DNA of 64,000 bases, taken from NCBI RefSeq assembly GCF_024464655.1, contig NZ_JANHAV010000002.1, positions 452,617-516,616 on the forward strand, written 5' to 3'. The position numbers and the translations under genes are program-made. The DNA is from Halobellus inordinatus (GTDB lineage Archaea > Halobacteriota > Halobacteria > Halobacteriales > Haloferacaceae). Positions 9,116 to 18,093 of this stretch are shown piece by piece. The stretch's first letter is position 1, and every line of letters starts with the position of its first letter. Below the pieces are notes generated by a model. The model was not told the origin of the DNA, ran no database searches, and was given only the letters and a program-made list of their open reading frames with translations.

Positions 9116-9238
9116 TACCCGTACTAGCCCCTCCAGTGGGTAAGTAACCTGCGACTATGTCGTCACAGCGTGCTCGCGCGTCACCTCGACGCCCCGGACA
9201 GATTTATATTCTCCACGCGGGACTCACGGAACGAAACA

Positions 9239-10921
9239 ATGGGCCGTGTGTACGCAGTCGTCAGCGCGAAAGGGGGGGTCGGCAAGACGACGACGGCGGC
9301 GAATCTCGCTGCCACGCTCGCCGCCGCGGGATCGAGCGTCGCCATCGTCGACGGCGATCTCGGGATGGCGAATCTCGCCGGTGCGGTCGGCGTCACCGTC
9401 GGCGACGTAACGCTTCACGACGTTCTCGCCGGCGACGCCGACGTCGACGACGCCATCCACGAAGGACCGCACGGGATGGCGGTCGTCCCCGGATCGGCGG
9501 ATCTCGACGCGTTCTCGCGCGCCGATCCCGAGGAGATGCAATCCGTCCTCGAAGTGCTCGCCGACCGCTACGAGTACGTCGTCCTCGACACGGGCGCGGG
9601 ACTCAGCAACGACACCGTGGTACCGCTTACCCACGTCGACGAGGCACTTCTCGTCTCGACCCCGACGCGGGACGCGCTCGGCGACACCGACAAGACCCGG
9701 CAGGTCGCAGACCGACTCGGCATCCCCGTCGCGGGCACCGCACTCACGCGCGCCGATCCCGTCGAGGTCGACGCCGAACTTGTCGCCGAACTGCTCGATG
9801 CGGACGTCATCGAGACGATTCCGGACGCCGCCGCGGTCCGGCAGGCGTCCGACGCCGGTGAACCGCTGACCACGTTCGCCCCCGGGAGCACGGCGGCTGC
9901 GGCGTATCGATCGCTCGCGAGCAGTCTCACCGGCGAGGACGTCGCAGCAGACGAACCTCCCGAAACAGCATCCAACGACGTCTCAGGAGCGTCTGCAGAC
10001 GATACACCCGACGCGTCTGCCGTCGACGACACGTCCGAAGCCTCCCTCGACGACGACGCGCCCGAAGCCTCCGCCGCCGCCGACACCGACGTTCCGGGTG
10101 CGAATGCCGCCGCCGAACTCGGCGCCGACGACGCGCTCGGTCCCGACGACCCCCTCGGCAACGCACTCCCAGAGGACGATCCACTTCCGGACGAGGAATC
10201 GCTGTCGGGAGGCGATCTCCCGTCGAGCGATGAGTCCGCTACGGCCTCAGAAGACGAATCGGAGCCGGGCGTCGACGACGATGCGGAGATCCTCGAGACG
10301 ACCTCGGATGCGGACGAGACGGCTTCCGACGACGAGGCGGATGCGACTCCGGAAACGCCGTCCGACGACAGCGAATCGACGAGAGAAGACGACGAAGACG
10401 TACGCTTCTCCGAGGAAGACATCGTCGTCGCCGGGAGGCACGAAGGTGACCTCGACCCAGAGACAGTCGAGGTGATCGAAGCACACGAGGAAGCGTCGTC
10501 GGTCGATCCCGACGCCGAGGTCGATCCGACGCCGGCCGACGTTCGAGACGCCGAATCGGACAGGGACGTCGAGCCGAACGCGGATGCGGAGTCGGACTCG
10601 GATGCCGAATCGGACGCCGACGCTGCTACCGAGGACGAGCGGCCGCTCGTCGAGTCCGCGAGCGCCGCCGAAGTAACGCCGTCCGGGTCGGACGCGACTG
10701 CCGAGGAGGACTCGGAAGGCGGCGTCTATACGACGTCGCTGGCGGAGGAGGCCGATCTCGGAGAGGGTAGCGGCACCGACCGTTCCGGGCGAGACGACGC
10801 CGACGACCGTTCCAGCGCCGACGCCGACGACGAAGACGCCGCCGACGATGCCCCCGAAGACGGCGACTCCGAAGACGGCGACGACACCAAAAAGGGGTTC
10901 TTCGGACGCATCTTCCGCTAG
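9239..10921 (+). CDS. minD4: MinD/ParA-family ATPase with long acidic tail (MinD4-like)
   Basis: 560 residues. The first 240 or so form a MinD-type ATPase with the deviant Walker A KGGVGKTT at 11-18, DGDLGMANL and the VLDTGAG segment. About 300 residues follow of extremely acidic, Ala/Ser/Asp/Glu-rich, low-complexity sequence. The protein ends in KKGFFGRIFR, a short amphipathic, positively charged helix of the kind that anchors MinD to membranes. Haloferax MinD4, an oscillating positioner of the motility and chemosensory machinery, has the same plan and length, so I assign that paralogue by architecture. ATG 9239 was chosen over the longer frame because MGRVYAVVSA is the family start and a TTTATATT box lies about 30 bases before it. 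Confidence 0.75.
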   Translation: MGRVYAVVSAKGGVGKTTTAANLAATLAAAGSSVAIVDGDLGMANLAGAVGVTVGDVTLHDVLAGDADVDDAIHEGPHGMAVVPGSADLDAFSRADPEEMQSVLEVLADRYEYVVLDTGAGLSNDTVVPLTHVDEALLVSTPTRDALGDTDKTRQVADRLGIPVAGTALTRADPVEVDAELVAELLDADVIETIPDAAAVRQASDAGEPLTTFAPGSTAAAAYRSLASSLTGEDVAADEPPETASNDVSGASADDTPDASAVDDTSEASLDDDAPEASAAADTDVPGANAAAELGADDALGPDDPLGNALPEDDPLPDEESLSGGDLPSSDESATASEDESEPGVDDDAEILETTSDADETASDDEADATPETPSDDSESTREDDEDVRFSEEDIVVAGRHEGDLDPETVEVIEAHEEASSVDPDAEVDPTPADVRDAESDRDVEPNADAESDSDAESDADAATEDERPLVESASAAEVTPSGSDATAEEDSEGGVYTTSLAEEADLGEGSGTDRSGRDDADDRSSADADDEDAADDAPEDGDSEDGDDTKKGFFGRIFR

Positions 10922-10976
10922 CTGTCAGCGCGCCGAAGCGGGAGCTTCTTTTATGCGGGTGCGGTGAATCGAGGAT

Positions 10977-11123
10977 ATGGCAGAGAAAGATTCCAGCGTT
11001 CCCTTCTGGTGGCTCGTCCTGTTCCTACTGTTAGCGCTCGGAGCCGGGGTCGCAACGGTGCTTGCCGTCGGCGGATCGCTCGTCGCCGGGGCCATCGTTC
11101 CGGTCACACCGTTCGGACTGTAA
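10977..11123 (+). CDS. 48-residue single-span membrane protein
   Basis: Short open frame ATG 10977 to TAA 11123. It encodes a charged start (MAEKDSS), Trp-Trp, and then a long hydrophobic stretch (LVLFLLLALGAGVATVLAVGG) ending with a Gly/Val/Pro-rich tail. A box reading CTTTTATGC lies about 28 bases upstream, at leaderless distance, so it looks like a real gene. It follows the MinD4-like gene by 55 bases on the same strand. Function is unknown; being the only neighbour on that strand, it could be a membrane partner, but nothing in the sequence proves it. Confidence 0.6.
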   Translation: MAEKDSSVPFWWLVLFLLLALGAGVATVLAVGGSLVAGAIVPVTPFGL

Positions 11124-11167
11124 TCTAGGGAACTCGAGACTCTCGACGGGGTGTGCCCCTACGGGAG

Positions 11168-12922
11168 CTACATCGAATCCGGCGCCTCGATCCCGAGGAC
11201 GTCGAGCGCGTTCGCGACCGTGTGCCGCGACGCCTCCACGAGACCGAGCCGTGCCGCTGCGACCGCCTCGTCGTCGGCGTTGAGGACCGAACACTCGCGG
11301 TAGAACGTGTTGAACGTCTCTGCGAACTCGCGAGCGAACGTCGCGACGACGTGGGGTTCGAGGTCGTCGGCCGCCTGTTCGATCACGGCCGGGAAGCGCG
11401 CGACGTCTCGCAGGAGCGCGCGCTCGGCGTCGGTGTCGAGCACCGAAACGTCGGCCGACGCCTCGATGCCCGCATCGGCGGCTTCGCTCTCGATGCCGCA
11501 ACAGCGCGCGTGGACGTACTGGACGTACGGAGCCGACTGCGCCTCGAAGTCGAGCGCGCGTTCCCACTCGAAGGTGATGCCCTTCGTCGGCTGTTTCGAG
11601 ACGATGTCGTAGCGGACGGCGCCGATGCCGACCTGGCGGGCGATGCGGTCGATGTCGTCGTCGGTGAGTTCGTCGCTCCGGATCCGCGAGTCCAGACGCT
11701 CTTCGACTTCTTCGCGAGCGCGCCGGACGGACTCGTCGAGTAAGTCGTCGAGGTCGACGCCGGTACCCTCGCGGGTCGACATCCCGCCCTCCGGGAGGTT
11801 TACCCACGAGTAGAACGTCTGCCGGAGCTGGTCGGTGTCGTTACCCAGAATGTCGAGCGCGGCTTCCAGCTGCTCGGCCTGGAGCTTGTGGTCTTCTCCG
11901 AGGATCGTCACCGCCTCGTCGTAGTTGTCGAACTTCCACTCGTGGTGTGCGAGGTCGCGGGTTGTGTACAGCGTGGTGTCGTCAGAGCGGAGGAAGACGA
12001 GGTTCTTCTCTAACCCGAACGCCGAGAGGTCCAACTGCCAGGCGTCCTCCTCGTAGACGGCGTGTTCGGAGTCTTTCAGCCGTCTGACGACGTCGTCGGC
12101 GTCGCCGTTGCGAATGAACTTCGTCTCCTTGACGAACCGGTCGAACTCCGCCGGGAGGCGTTCGAGGGACTCCCGCATCCCGCCGAGCACCTGATCGACG
12201 ACGACCGCGACGCGTTCGTAAGTTTCCTCGTCGCCCGCTTCGAGACCCTGCATAATCTCGGCGATCGCCTCTTCGGCGGCCGCGAGTTCCTCGTCGTCGG
12301 CAGATTCGAGATACTCGTTGCCCTTCCGGTAGTAGCGGACGAGGTCGTAGTCCGCGCGGTCGCGTTCCGGCTCGGGGAGCTCTGACTCCTCGAACGTCTC
12401 GTAGGCCCAGGTGAAGACGGCGACCTGGCGGCCGGCATCGTTGACGTAGTAGTGCGTTTCGACGTCGTTGCCGGCGTACTCGAGCAGGCGGGCGACGGCG
12501 TCACCGAAGATCGGATTTCGAGCGCGACCGACGTGGACCGGACCGGTCGGGTTCGCGCTCGTGTGCTCGACGACGACCGATTGGCCCGTATCGGGGAGCG
12601 CCCCGTACTCGGCGTCGCGGCCGGCCGAGAGCGTGTCCGCGTAGTAGGCGTCGGCGACGTAGAAGTTCACGTACGGGCCCTGCGTGTCGACGCTCGCGAT
12701 GTATTCCGCGTCGTCGAGGTCGATCGCCTCGGCGACGTCTTCGGCGACTGCCGGCGGCGGTGCACCGACCTCGCCGGCGAGACGGAAGGCGACGCTGGAT
12801 GCGAGCGTCGCCGGGACGTCCTCCGGCGGCTCTTCGACCCCGAGGTCGTCGGTCGGGAGGTCGAGCGCGGCCAGCGCCGCCTCGACCGCGTCCTCGACCT
12901 CCGAACGGAAGGTTCTGAACAT
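11168..12922 (-). CDS. argS: Arginyl-tRNA synthetase
   Basis: 584-residue class I synthetase that charges tRNA-Arg. An N-terminal ArgRS add-on domain is followed by [15 protein letters not shown] with the HIGH-type motif (HVGR), the ArgRS core and MSTREGTG in the KMSKS position. The C-terminal DALR-type anticodon-binding domain ends [26 protein letters not shown]. ATG 12922 (MFRTFRSEV) was chosen over the longer frame, since the upstream 43 residues are low-quality and overlap the promoter region. Divergent from ribK. Confidence 0.95.
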   Translation of the reverse strand: MFRTFRSEVEDAVEAALAALDLPTDDLGVEEPPEDVPATLASSVAFRLAGEVGAPPPAVAEDVAEAIDLDDAEYIASVDTQGPYVNFYVADAYYADTLSAGRDAEYGALPDTGQSVVVEHTSANPTGPVHVGRARNPIFGDAVARLLEYAGNDVETHYYVNDAGRQVAVFTWAYETFEESELPEPERDRADYDLVRYYRKGNEYLESADDEELAAAEEAIAEIMQGLEAGDEETYERVAVVVDQVLGGMRESLERLPAEFDRFVKETKFIRNGDADDVVRRLKDSEHAVYEEDAWQLDLSAFGLEKNLVFLRSDDTTLYTTRDLAHHEWKFDNYDEAVTILGEDHKLQAEQLEAALDILGNDTDQLRQTFYSWVNLPEGGMSTREGTGVDLDDLLDESVRRAREEVEERLDSRIRSDELTDDDIDRIARQVGIGAVRYDIVSKQPTKGITFEWERALDFEAQSAPYVQYVHARCCGIESEAADAGIEASADVSVLDTDAERALLRDVARFPAVIEQAADDLEPHVVATFAREFAETFNTFYRECSVLNADDEAVAAARLGLVEASRHTVANALDVLGIEAPDSM

Positions 12923-13194
12923 ACTCGCCGTTCTCGAACCGCGGCTAAATGCCTTTCCGAACGCTCTCGCGCTCGGGGAGCACTCCTCGGGGGCGACGAA
13001 CACAGTGCGATTGCTGGCCGGAACGGAGGTGATGCAACCGACCCGCCGCACTGCGATCGACGCCTTTAGAAGCGGGAAGGAACAATACTGAGATAAGTCT
13101 CGTCTCCGTGATTCCGGAGACGGTCCACCGTAACACTTCTGTTATACATCTCATAGCCGTTATACTTAACAGGGCAGCCTCCCAACTCCGGATA

Positions 13195-13905
13195 ATGTCT
13201 GAATCGGCAGTCTCCGCCGTGGGAAACGACGAGTTGGCGGCGCTGAAATTCGTCGCCCTCGAAGGCGCGCTCTCCGGCCCGGTCAAGATCTCCTGTTCGA
13301 GCCTCGCCGAACGCCTCGACGCGTCGAGCCAGACCGCCTCGCGTCGGCTCCAGCGGCTCGAAACCGCCGGCCACGTCGAGCGCGACGTCGTCGCCGACGG
13401 TCAGTGGGTGTCGCTGACCGACTCCGGTGAGGCGGCGCTGCACCGAGAATACGCCCACTACCGGCGGATCTTCGAGGGCACTGACCCCTCGGCCGTCGAA
13501 CTTGAAGGCACCGTCACGAGTGGAATGGGCGAAGGACGACACTACATCTCTCTGTCGGGCTATATGGAACAGTTCGAGGAGCGACTCGGCTACGAGCCGT
13601 TCCCCGGCACGCTCAACGTCGACCTCGACGAGGAGAGCATCCGTGCTCGCTCGGCGATGACGTCGCTTTCGGGCGTCCCCATCGACGGCTGGGAGGACGA
13701 CGAACGGACGTTCGGGCCGGCGACGTGCTACGACGCGACCGTCGAGTACGACGGCGAAGTCGCCGAGACGACGCACATCATCGTCCCCGAGCGCACGCAC
13801 CACGACGAGACGCAACTGGAGATCATCGCGCCCGTCCGGCTTCGGGATGCGCTCGATCTCGACGACGGCGACGCGGTTTCCGTTCGCGTGGAGGCGGTTC
13901 GATGA
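13195..13905 (+). CDS. ribK: CTP-dependent riboflavin kinase with N-terminal HTH
   Basis: 236 residues. The N-terminal 90 residues form a winged helix ([22 protein letters not shown] is the recognition region). From about residue 100 the archaeal DUF120 riboflavin kinase follows, with [16 protein letters not shown] and the FPGTLNVDL motif that binds CTP. It makes FMN from riboflavin, and the HTH suggests it also regulates, as in the known RbkR-type fusions. ATG 13195. The stop overlaps the start of ribB (ATGA at 13902), so the two are translationally coupled. Confidence 0.93.
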   Translation: MSESAVSAVGNDELAALKFVALEGALSGPVKISCSSLAERLDASSQTASRRLQRLETAGHVERDVVADGQWVSLTDSGEAALHREYAHYRRIFEGTDPSAVELEGTVTSGMGEGRHYISLSGYMEQFEERLGYEPFPGTLNVDLDEESIRARSAMTSLSGVPIDGWEDDERTFGPATCYDATVEYDGEVAETTHIIVPERTHHDETQLEIIAPVRLRDALDLDDGDAVSVRVEAVR

Positions 13906-14627
13906 CGCGCACGCGTTCGGACGTCGCTGTCGACACGACCGGTGAGAGCGCCGTCGACCGCGCCATCGAGGCGTTCCGCGAGGGCCAGCCAGTGCTCGTC
14001 CACGACGCCGCCGACCGCGAGGGCGAGACGGACATCATCTACCCCGCAGGCGCGGTCGACGCCGACGACGTCGTCCGTCTTCGGAGCGACGCCGGGGGAT
14101 TGATCTGCACTGCCGTCTCACACCCCGTCGCAGAGACCCTCGAACTGCCCTTCCTCGAAGACGAGTTCGACCACCCCGCGGCCGCGGACCACGACCTCGG
14201 CTACGACGACCGCTCGTCGTTCTCACTGCCCGTAAACCACCGCGAGACGTTCACGGGCATCACCGACGACGACCGCGCACTCACGATCCGCGAACTCTCC
14301 TCGGCCGCCGAACAGGCAGCGGAGCCCGACAGCGACTACGACGCCTCGGAGTTCGCCGCCGAGTTCCGCACGCCGGGCCACGTGCATATCCTCCGCGGCG
14401 CACCGGGACTCCTCGACGACCGTCGCGGGCACACGGAACTCGGTCTCGCGCTCGCTGAGGCGGCTGACCGCCCGCCTGCGGTCGTCGTCTGCGAGATGCT
14501 CGACGCCGAGTCCGGCGGCGCTCGAACGCCGACTGCCGCGCTCGAATACGCCCGTCAGAACGATCTCGTCTACGTCGAAGGCGCGGACATCATCGAGCGA
14601 TTGGCCGACGGGATAGACCACGTCTGA
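13902..14627 (+). CDS. ribB: 3,4-dihydroxy-2-butanone-4-phosphate synthase
   Basis: 241-residue enzyme that converts ribulose 5-phosphate to the four-carbon unit of riboflavin. Active-site motifs are visible: [12 protein letters not shown] (acidic metal site; many bacteria have DREDE), the TAVSHPVAE and [10 protein letters not shown] regions, and [10 protein letters not shown] near the end. The start ATG 13902 overlaps the ribK stop by four bases. Context and enzyme together make a two-gene flavin operon, and the RibK HTH is a candidate regulator of it. Confidence 0.92.
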   Translation: MTRTRSDVAVDTTGESAVDRAIEAFREGQPVLVHDAADREGETDIIYPAGAVDADDVVRLRSDAGGLICTAVSHPVAETLELPFLEDEFDHPAAADHDLGYDDRSSFSLPVNHRETFTGITDDDRALTIRELSSAAEQAAEPDSDYDASEFAAEFRTPGHVHILRGAPGLLDDRRGHTELGLALAEAADRPPAVVVCEMLDAESGGARTPTAALEYARQNDLVYVEGADIIERLADGIDHV

Positions 14628-14780
14628 GCCGACAGTTCCGCGTTCCCGCTTGAGGGCTGCTGCTCTGATTGAGGGCTGCCGACTCCGTTTTCCTGCCCCC
14701 GCAGATCCACCGCACCGACGGCGCAATTCGCCGCAAACACTCCTGTAGGGTTTTATATCCCGGGGAGTAAATCACGGCAT

Positions 14781-15710
14781 ATGGGATTCGACGAGATGGA
14801 CGTCGAGACGATTTGGCAGGACGGTTCGTTCGTCGACTGGGACGACGCGACGGTCCACGTTCTGACGCACGGTCTACACTACGGATCCGGCGTGTTCGAG
14901 GGCGTCCGCTGTTACGACACCGAAAACGGCCCGGCGATCTTCCGCTGGGAAGAGCACCTCGATCGGTTCTACGAGTCGACGAAGCCCTACGAGATGGACA
15001 TTCCGTTCTCGCGGGGAGAACTCACGGAGGCGACGCTGGAACTGATTCGCCGTGAGGAACTGCGCTCCTGTTACATCCGTCCGGTCGCGTTCTACGGTTA
15101 CGGCTCGCTCGGCGTCAGCCCGAAAGACAACCCGGTGAACGTCGCGATCGCGGCGTGGCCGTGGGGCGCCTACCTCGGCGAGGAAGCGCTCGAACAGGGC
15201 GTCGACGTGATGATCTCCTCGTGGCGCAAACACGCCTCCAGTCAGATTCCGACGAACGCGAAGACGACCGGCCTGTACGTGAACTCGCTTCTCGCGGGCG
15301 AGGAAGCCCGCCGCAACGGCTACACCGAGGCGATCGTCCTGAACAAGGAGGGCAACGTCGCGGAAGGCCCCGGCGAGAACATCTTCCTCGTCCGCGACGG
15401 CGAGATCTACACCCCCGGTCTCTCCGAGAGCATTCTCGACGGCATCACCCGAAACACGGTGATCGAACTCGCCCGCGAGCGCGGCTACACCGTCCACGAC
15501 CAGGCGACCATCTCCCGCGGCGAACTCAACACCGCTGACGAACTGTTCTTCAGCGGCACCGCCGCCGAGGTGACGCCCATCCGGAAGGTCGACAACGTCG
15601 TCATCGGCGACGGTTCGCGCGGCCCTGTGACCGAGGAACTCCAGCAGGCGTTCTTCGACCTCGTCGAGCGTCGCGACGACGCCCACGACGAGTGGTTCAC
15701 GTACGTCTAA
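14781..15710 (+). CDS. ilvE: Branched-chain amino acid aminotransferase
   Basis: 309-residue class IV PLP aminotransferase making Val, Leu and Ile from their keto acids. The fold markers GVFEGVRCY at about 38-46, the PLP lysine in NAKTTGLYVNSLL, EGPGENIF and FFSGTAAEVTP are all present. Length is standard. The promoter region has TTTATATCC about 25-30 bases before the ATG at 14781. It ends in TAA, and the 114-bp double-hairpin repeat starts on the last base of this stop codon, which may serve as its terminator. Confidence 0.94.
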   Translation: MGFDEMDVETIWQDGSFVDWDDATVHVLTHGLHYGSGVFEGVRCYDTENGPAIFRWEEHLDRFYESTKPYEMDIPFSRGELTEATLELIRREELRSCYIRPVAFYGYGSLGVSPKDNPVNVAIAAWPWGAYLGEEALEQGVDVMISSWRKHASSQIPTNAKTTGLYVNSLLAGEEARRNGYTEAIVLNKEGNVAEGPGENIFLVRDGEIYTPGLSESILDGITRNTVIELARERGYTVHDQATISRGELNTADELFFSGTAAEVTPIRKVDNVVIGDGSRGPVTEELQQAFFDLVERRDDAHDEWFTYV

Positions 15711-15823
15711 ACCCACCTTTTTCGACCGGGGCCTCGCGCCGCCGAAGGCGGCGCTCGACCCCGGTCCAAAAACCTGGAGGGAAAAATGCCGCGAGGCTCG
15801 CGTTCGCTCGCCTCGCGGTACGA
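15710..15823. repeat. 114-bp double-hairpin repeat, copy 1
   Basis: Identical at 112 of 114 positions to 17177-17290. It contains T5 (15718-15722), then a nested stem: GACCGGGG (15724-15731) with CCCCGGTC (15759-15766), enclosing GCGCCGCC-GAA-GGCGGCGC (15736-15754). A second stem follows, CCGCGAGGC (15789-15797) with GCCTCGCGG (15810-15818). It starts directly at the ilvE stop codon, between convergent genes. It could be a mobile palindromic repeat, a terminator or both. Confidence 0.9.
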
Positions 15824-15913
15824 CTTCTCGACTACCGCACAGCACCGTACCGCCCGACACTGCCCGGGACCGCGCCGCCTCAGCACCGCGCCGCTTCCGC
15901 ACCAGACCGACGG

Positions 15914-16501
15914 TCAGTCTTCTGACCGGGCGTCGATCTTGATCGGCGCGTCCCGCTCTTCTTCGCCGAATCCCGCGGACAACACCCGAGTCAGCGCCTC
16001 TTCGACGCTCTCGTCGGTTTCGGTGATATCCTCGGGATCGACCTCCATCACGAAGCCAGTCGTGATGTTCGGAGCGGTCGGCATAAACAGCACCACGCGG
16101 CCGTCGTCGGTCACCTTTCCAGTCTTGAATGCTGTCATCCGCATCCCCTGCCAGGGCTCGACTTTCACCGGCTTTTGGAGGTCCTCGGTCCCAGTCACGG
16201 CCGTTTCGACGGCTAACTTGGAGGCGTTGTAGAGCACGCGTATGAGCGGCACGCGATTCATCGCCGCATCCAGATACGTCTCGAACAGGCGGCCGACCGT
16301 CGTCCGCATCAGGTACCCCACCGACAGGACGAGCATAATGAAGACCACGACTGCGACGAGGAACCCGATGGGGTCGTCCAATCGTCGGATGACCGGGAGG
16401 TCGACGATCTTCGAGTAGAGGTAGTTGAGAACGAACAGAATGACGAGGATTGGCGTGAGAACGATCAAGCCGCTTGCGAAGTCGCGCCTCCAGGAGGACA
16501 T
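15914..16501 (-). CDS. DUF502 family membrane protein
   Basis: 195 residues with two clear membrane spans near the N-terminus (GLIVLTPILVILFVLNYL and GFLVAVVVFIMLVLSVGYL). A cytoplasmic or external domain follows, with IPLIRVLYNASK-like and FMPTAPNITTGFVMEV segments, the DUF502 hallmarks. The family is widespread in bacteria and archaea and has no established biochemical role. Start ATG 16501. It sits between the two 114-bp repeats together with carS and is divergent from carS. Confidence 0.88.
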   Translation of the reverse strand: MSSWRRDFASGLIVLTPILVILFVLNYLYSKIVDLPVIRRLDDPIGFLVAVVVFIMLVLSVGYLMRTTVGRLFETYLDAAMNRVPLIRVLYNASKLAVETAVTGTEDLQKPVKVEPWQGMRMTAFKTGKVTDDGRVVLFMPTAPNITTGFVMEVDPEDITETDESVEEALTRVLSAGFGEEERDAPIKIDARSED

Positions 16502-16635
16502 CTATCTGCCAGTACGTCTCGCCGGAGAGTTAAAGGAACTGCTGTCGCTTCGGTCACAGAACCGCTGTTCTGCGGCGGCGCGTCGCGGTGGCCGAATTGG
16601 GGAGACTTTTGTCGTCGCCGTCGGACGCGACACGT

Positions 16636-17178
16636 ATGCTCGTTGATCTCGTCGTCGTCGCTTTCTGGGCGATGCTCCCCGCCTACGTCCCGAACAACGC
16701 TGCCGTCCTCGCCGGCGGCGGCGCACCGATCGACGGCGGCCGAACGATGGGTGGCCGCCGCCTCCTCGGCGACGGCAAGACGTGGCGTGGAACGGCTATC
16801 GGCACGCTCGCGGGCGTCCTCCTCGCGCTCGGACTGAACGTCCTCGCGCCCGTCGTCGTCCGCGTGACCGGATTCGAGGTCCCGGTCTTCCCGCTCGCCG
16901 CCGCGTTCGGTCTCGCGTTCGGCGCGATGCTCGGCGACATCGCCGCCTCGTTTCTCAAGCGCCGGACGGGCCGCGAGCGGGGCGCGCCGTTCCCCGGTGT
17001 CGACCAACTGGACTTCGTCGCCGGCGCGCTCGCCTGTGCCGCCGTCCTCGACTTCGGCTGGTTCCAGACCACATTTACGCTCCCCGTGCTCGGAGTCGTG
17101 ATCGTTCTCACGCCGGTCCTGCACGTCCTCACGAATGTCATCGCGTACGTGCTGGGGTTGAAAGACGAGCCGTACTAA
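16636..17178 (+). CDS. carS: CDP-archaeol synthase
   Basis: 180-residue integral membrane enzyme that activates digeranylgeranylglyceryl phosphate with CTP, giving the CDP-lipid from which archaeal polar lipids are made. Five or so hydrophobic helices, the N-terminal [23 protein letters not shown] and the [15 protein letters not shown] segment match the family. ATG 16636 was chosen over a longer frame because it gives the hydrophobic N-terminus directly. Its TAA stop overlaps the first bases of the second 114-bp repeat. Confidence 0.92.
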   Translation: MLVDLVVVAFWAMLPAYVPNNAAVLAGGGAPIDGGRTMGGRRLLGDGKTWRGTAIGTLAGVLLALGLNVLAPVVVRVTGFEVPVFPLAAAFGLAFGAMLGDIAASFLKRRTGRERGAPFPGVDQLDFVAGALACAAVLDFGWFQTTFTLPVLGVVIVLTPVLHVLTNVIAYVLGLKDEPY

Positions 17179-17290
17179 CCCACCTTTTTCGACCGGGGCC
17201 TCGCGCCGCCGAAGGCGGCGCTCAACCCCGGTCCAAAAACCTGGAGGGAAAAATGCCGCGAGGCTCGCATTCGCTCGCCTCGCGGTACGA
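17177..17290. repeat. 114-bp double-hairpin repeat, copy 2
   Basis: Second copy of the element at 15710-15823, in the same orientation and the same relation to a gene: it begins within the TAA stop of carS. It differs only at 17224 (A for G, in the stem junction) and 17269 (A for G, in the loop of the second hairpin). Neither change disturbs a stem. The two copies flank a 1.35-kb segment holding the DUF502 gene and carS. Confidence 0.9.
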
Positions 17291-17296
17291 ACGCTT

Positions 17297-17353
17297 CGAC
17301 TCCGCACCGCCTCCGCACTGCACCGCCCGACTCCGCACCGCCTCCGCACTGCA
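17297..17353. repeat. 26-bp direct repeat in C-rich tract
   Basis: A perfect 26-bp unit occurs at 17297-17322 and 17328-17353, separated by CCGCC, with a CCGCACCGCCTCCGCACTGC core. A looser tract of the same CCGCAC-rich character follows repeat copy 1 (about 15832-15903), so it may be a variable tail of the 114-bp element. It ends about 65 bases before pyrE. Confidence 0.75.
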
Positions 17354-17418
17354 TACCTTTGCACCGCATCGCATCCGAATCGCCCCGTTTAAGCGCCTCG
17401 CCCGCCCTCTCACACCCA

Positions 17419-17949
17419 ATGGCGAACGACGAACTCATCGCGGCGCTCCGCGACGCCGACGCCGTCCAGTTCGGAGAGTTCGAACTCTCCCACGGCGGCA
17501 CCTCCGAGTACTACGTCGACAAGTATCTCTTCGAGACAGACCCCCGCTGCCTCCAGCTGATCGCCGAGGCGTTCGCGGACGAACTGTCCGGCGAAAAGCT
17601 CGCGGGTGTTGCGCTCGGCGCCGTCCCGCTCGTCTCCGTCACGAGCGTCGAGACCGACACGCCGTACGTCATCGTCCGCAAAAAGACCAAAGAGTACGGC
17701 ACGGCCAACCGTATCGAGGGGCGCTTCTCCGAGGGCGAGGAAGTCGTCGTCCTCGAAGACATCGCGACCACCGGCAAGAGCGCACTCGACGCCGTCGAAG
17801 CACTCCGCGACGCCGGCGCGGTCGTCAACCGCGTCCTCGTCGTCGTCGACCGTCAGGAAGGTGCACGCGAACGACTCGCCGAGGCCGACGTCGAACTCGA
17901 CGCCCTCGTGACTGCGGCGGACCTCCTCGACGACGAGGACCGTTCGTAG
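17419..17949 (+). CDS. pyrE: Orotate phosphoribosyltransferase
   Basis: 176-residue enzyme joining orotate and PRPP to orotidine 5'-phosphate in pyrimidine synthesis. Active-site lysines sit in VRKKTKEYG, and the PRPP-binding loop is [18 protein letters not shown]. Of the two PyrE-like proteins of haloarchaea this one, starting [19 protein letters not shown], looks like the true enzyme; the adjacent paralogue gfcR carries an HTH. The ATG at 17419 lies about 28 bases after GTTTAAGC, so the transcript is probably leaderless. Confidence 0.93.
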   Translation: MANDELIAALRDADAVQFGEFELSHGGTSEYYVDKYLFETDPRCLQLIAEAFADELSGEKLAGVALGAVPLVSVTSVETDTPYVIVRKKTKEYGTANRIEGRFSEGEEVVVLEDIATTGKSALDAVEALRDAGAVVNRVLVVVDRQEGARERLAEADVELDALVTAADLLDDEDRS

Positions 17950-18093
17950 CGCTTCTCGCGAACCTCGCGATTTCGGGCCGTTTTCAGCCCCGAGACCGGA
18001 CGTTCTCTCTCGCCGTCTAATCCACGTTCGTGGTTTTTTCACGCTGTATCTGTATCGACATATTCATACTTACGCAACATCGCAGATCGAAGT

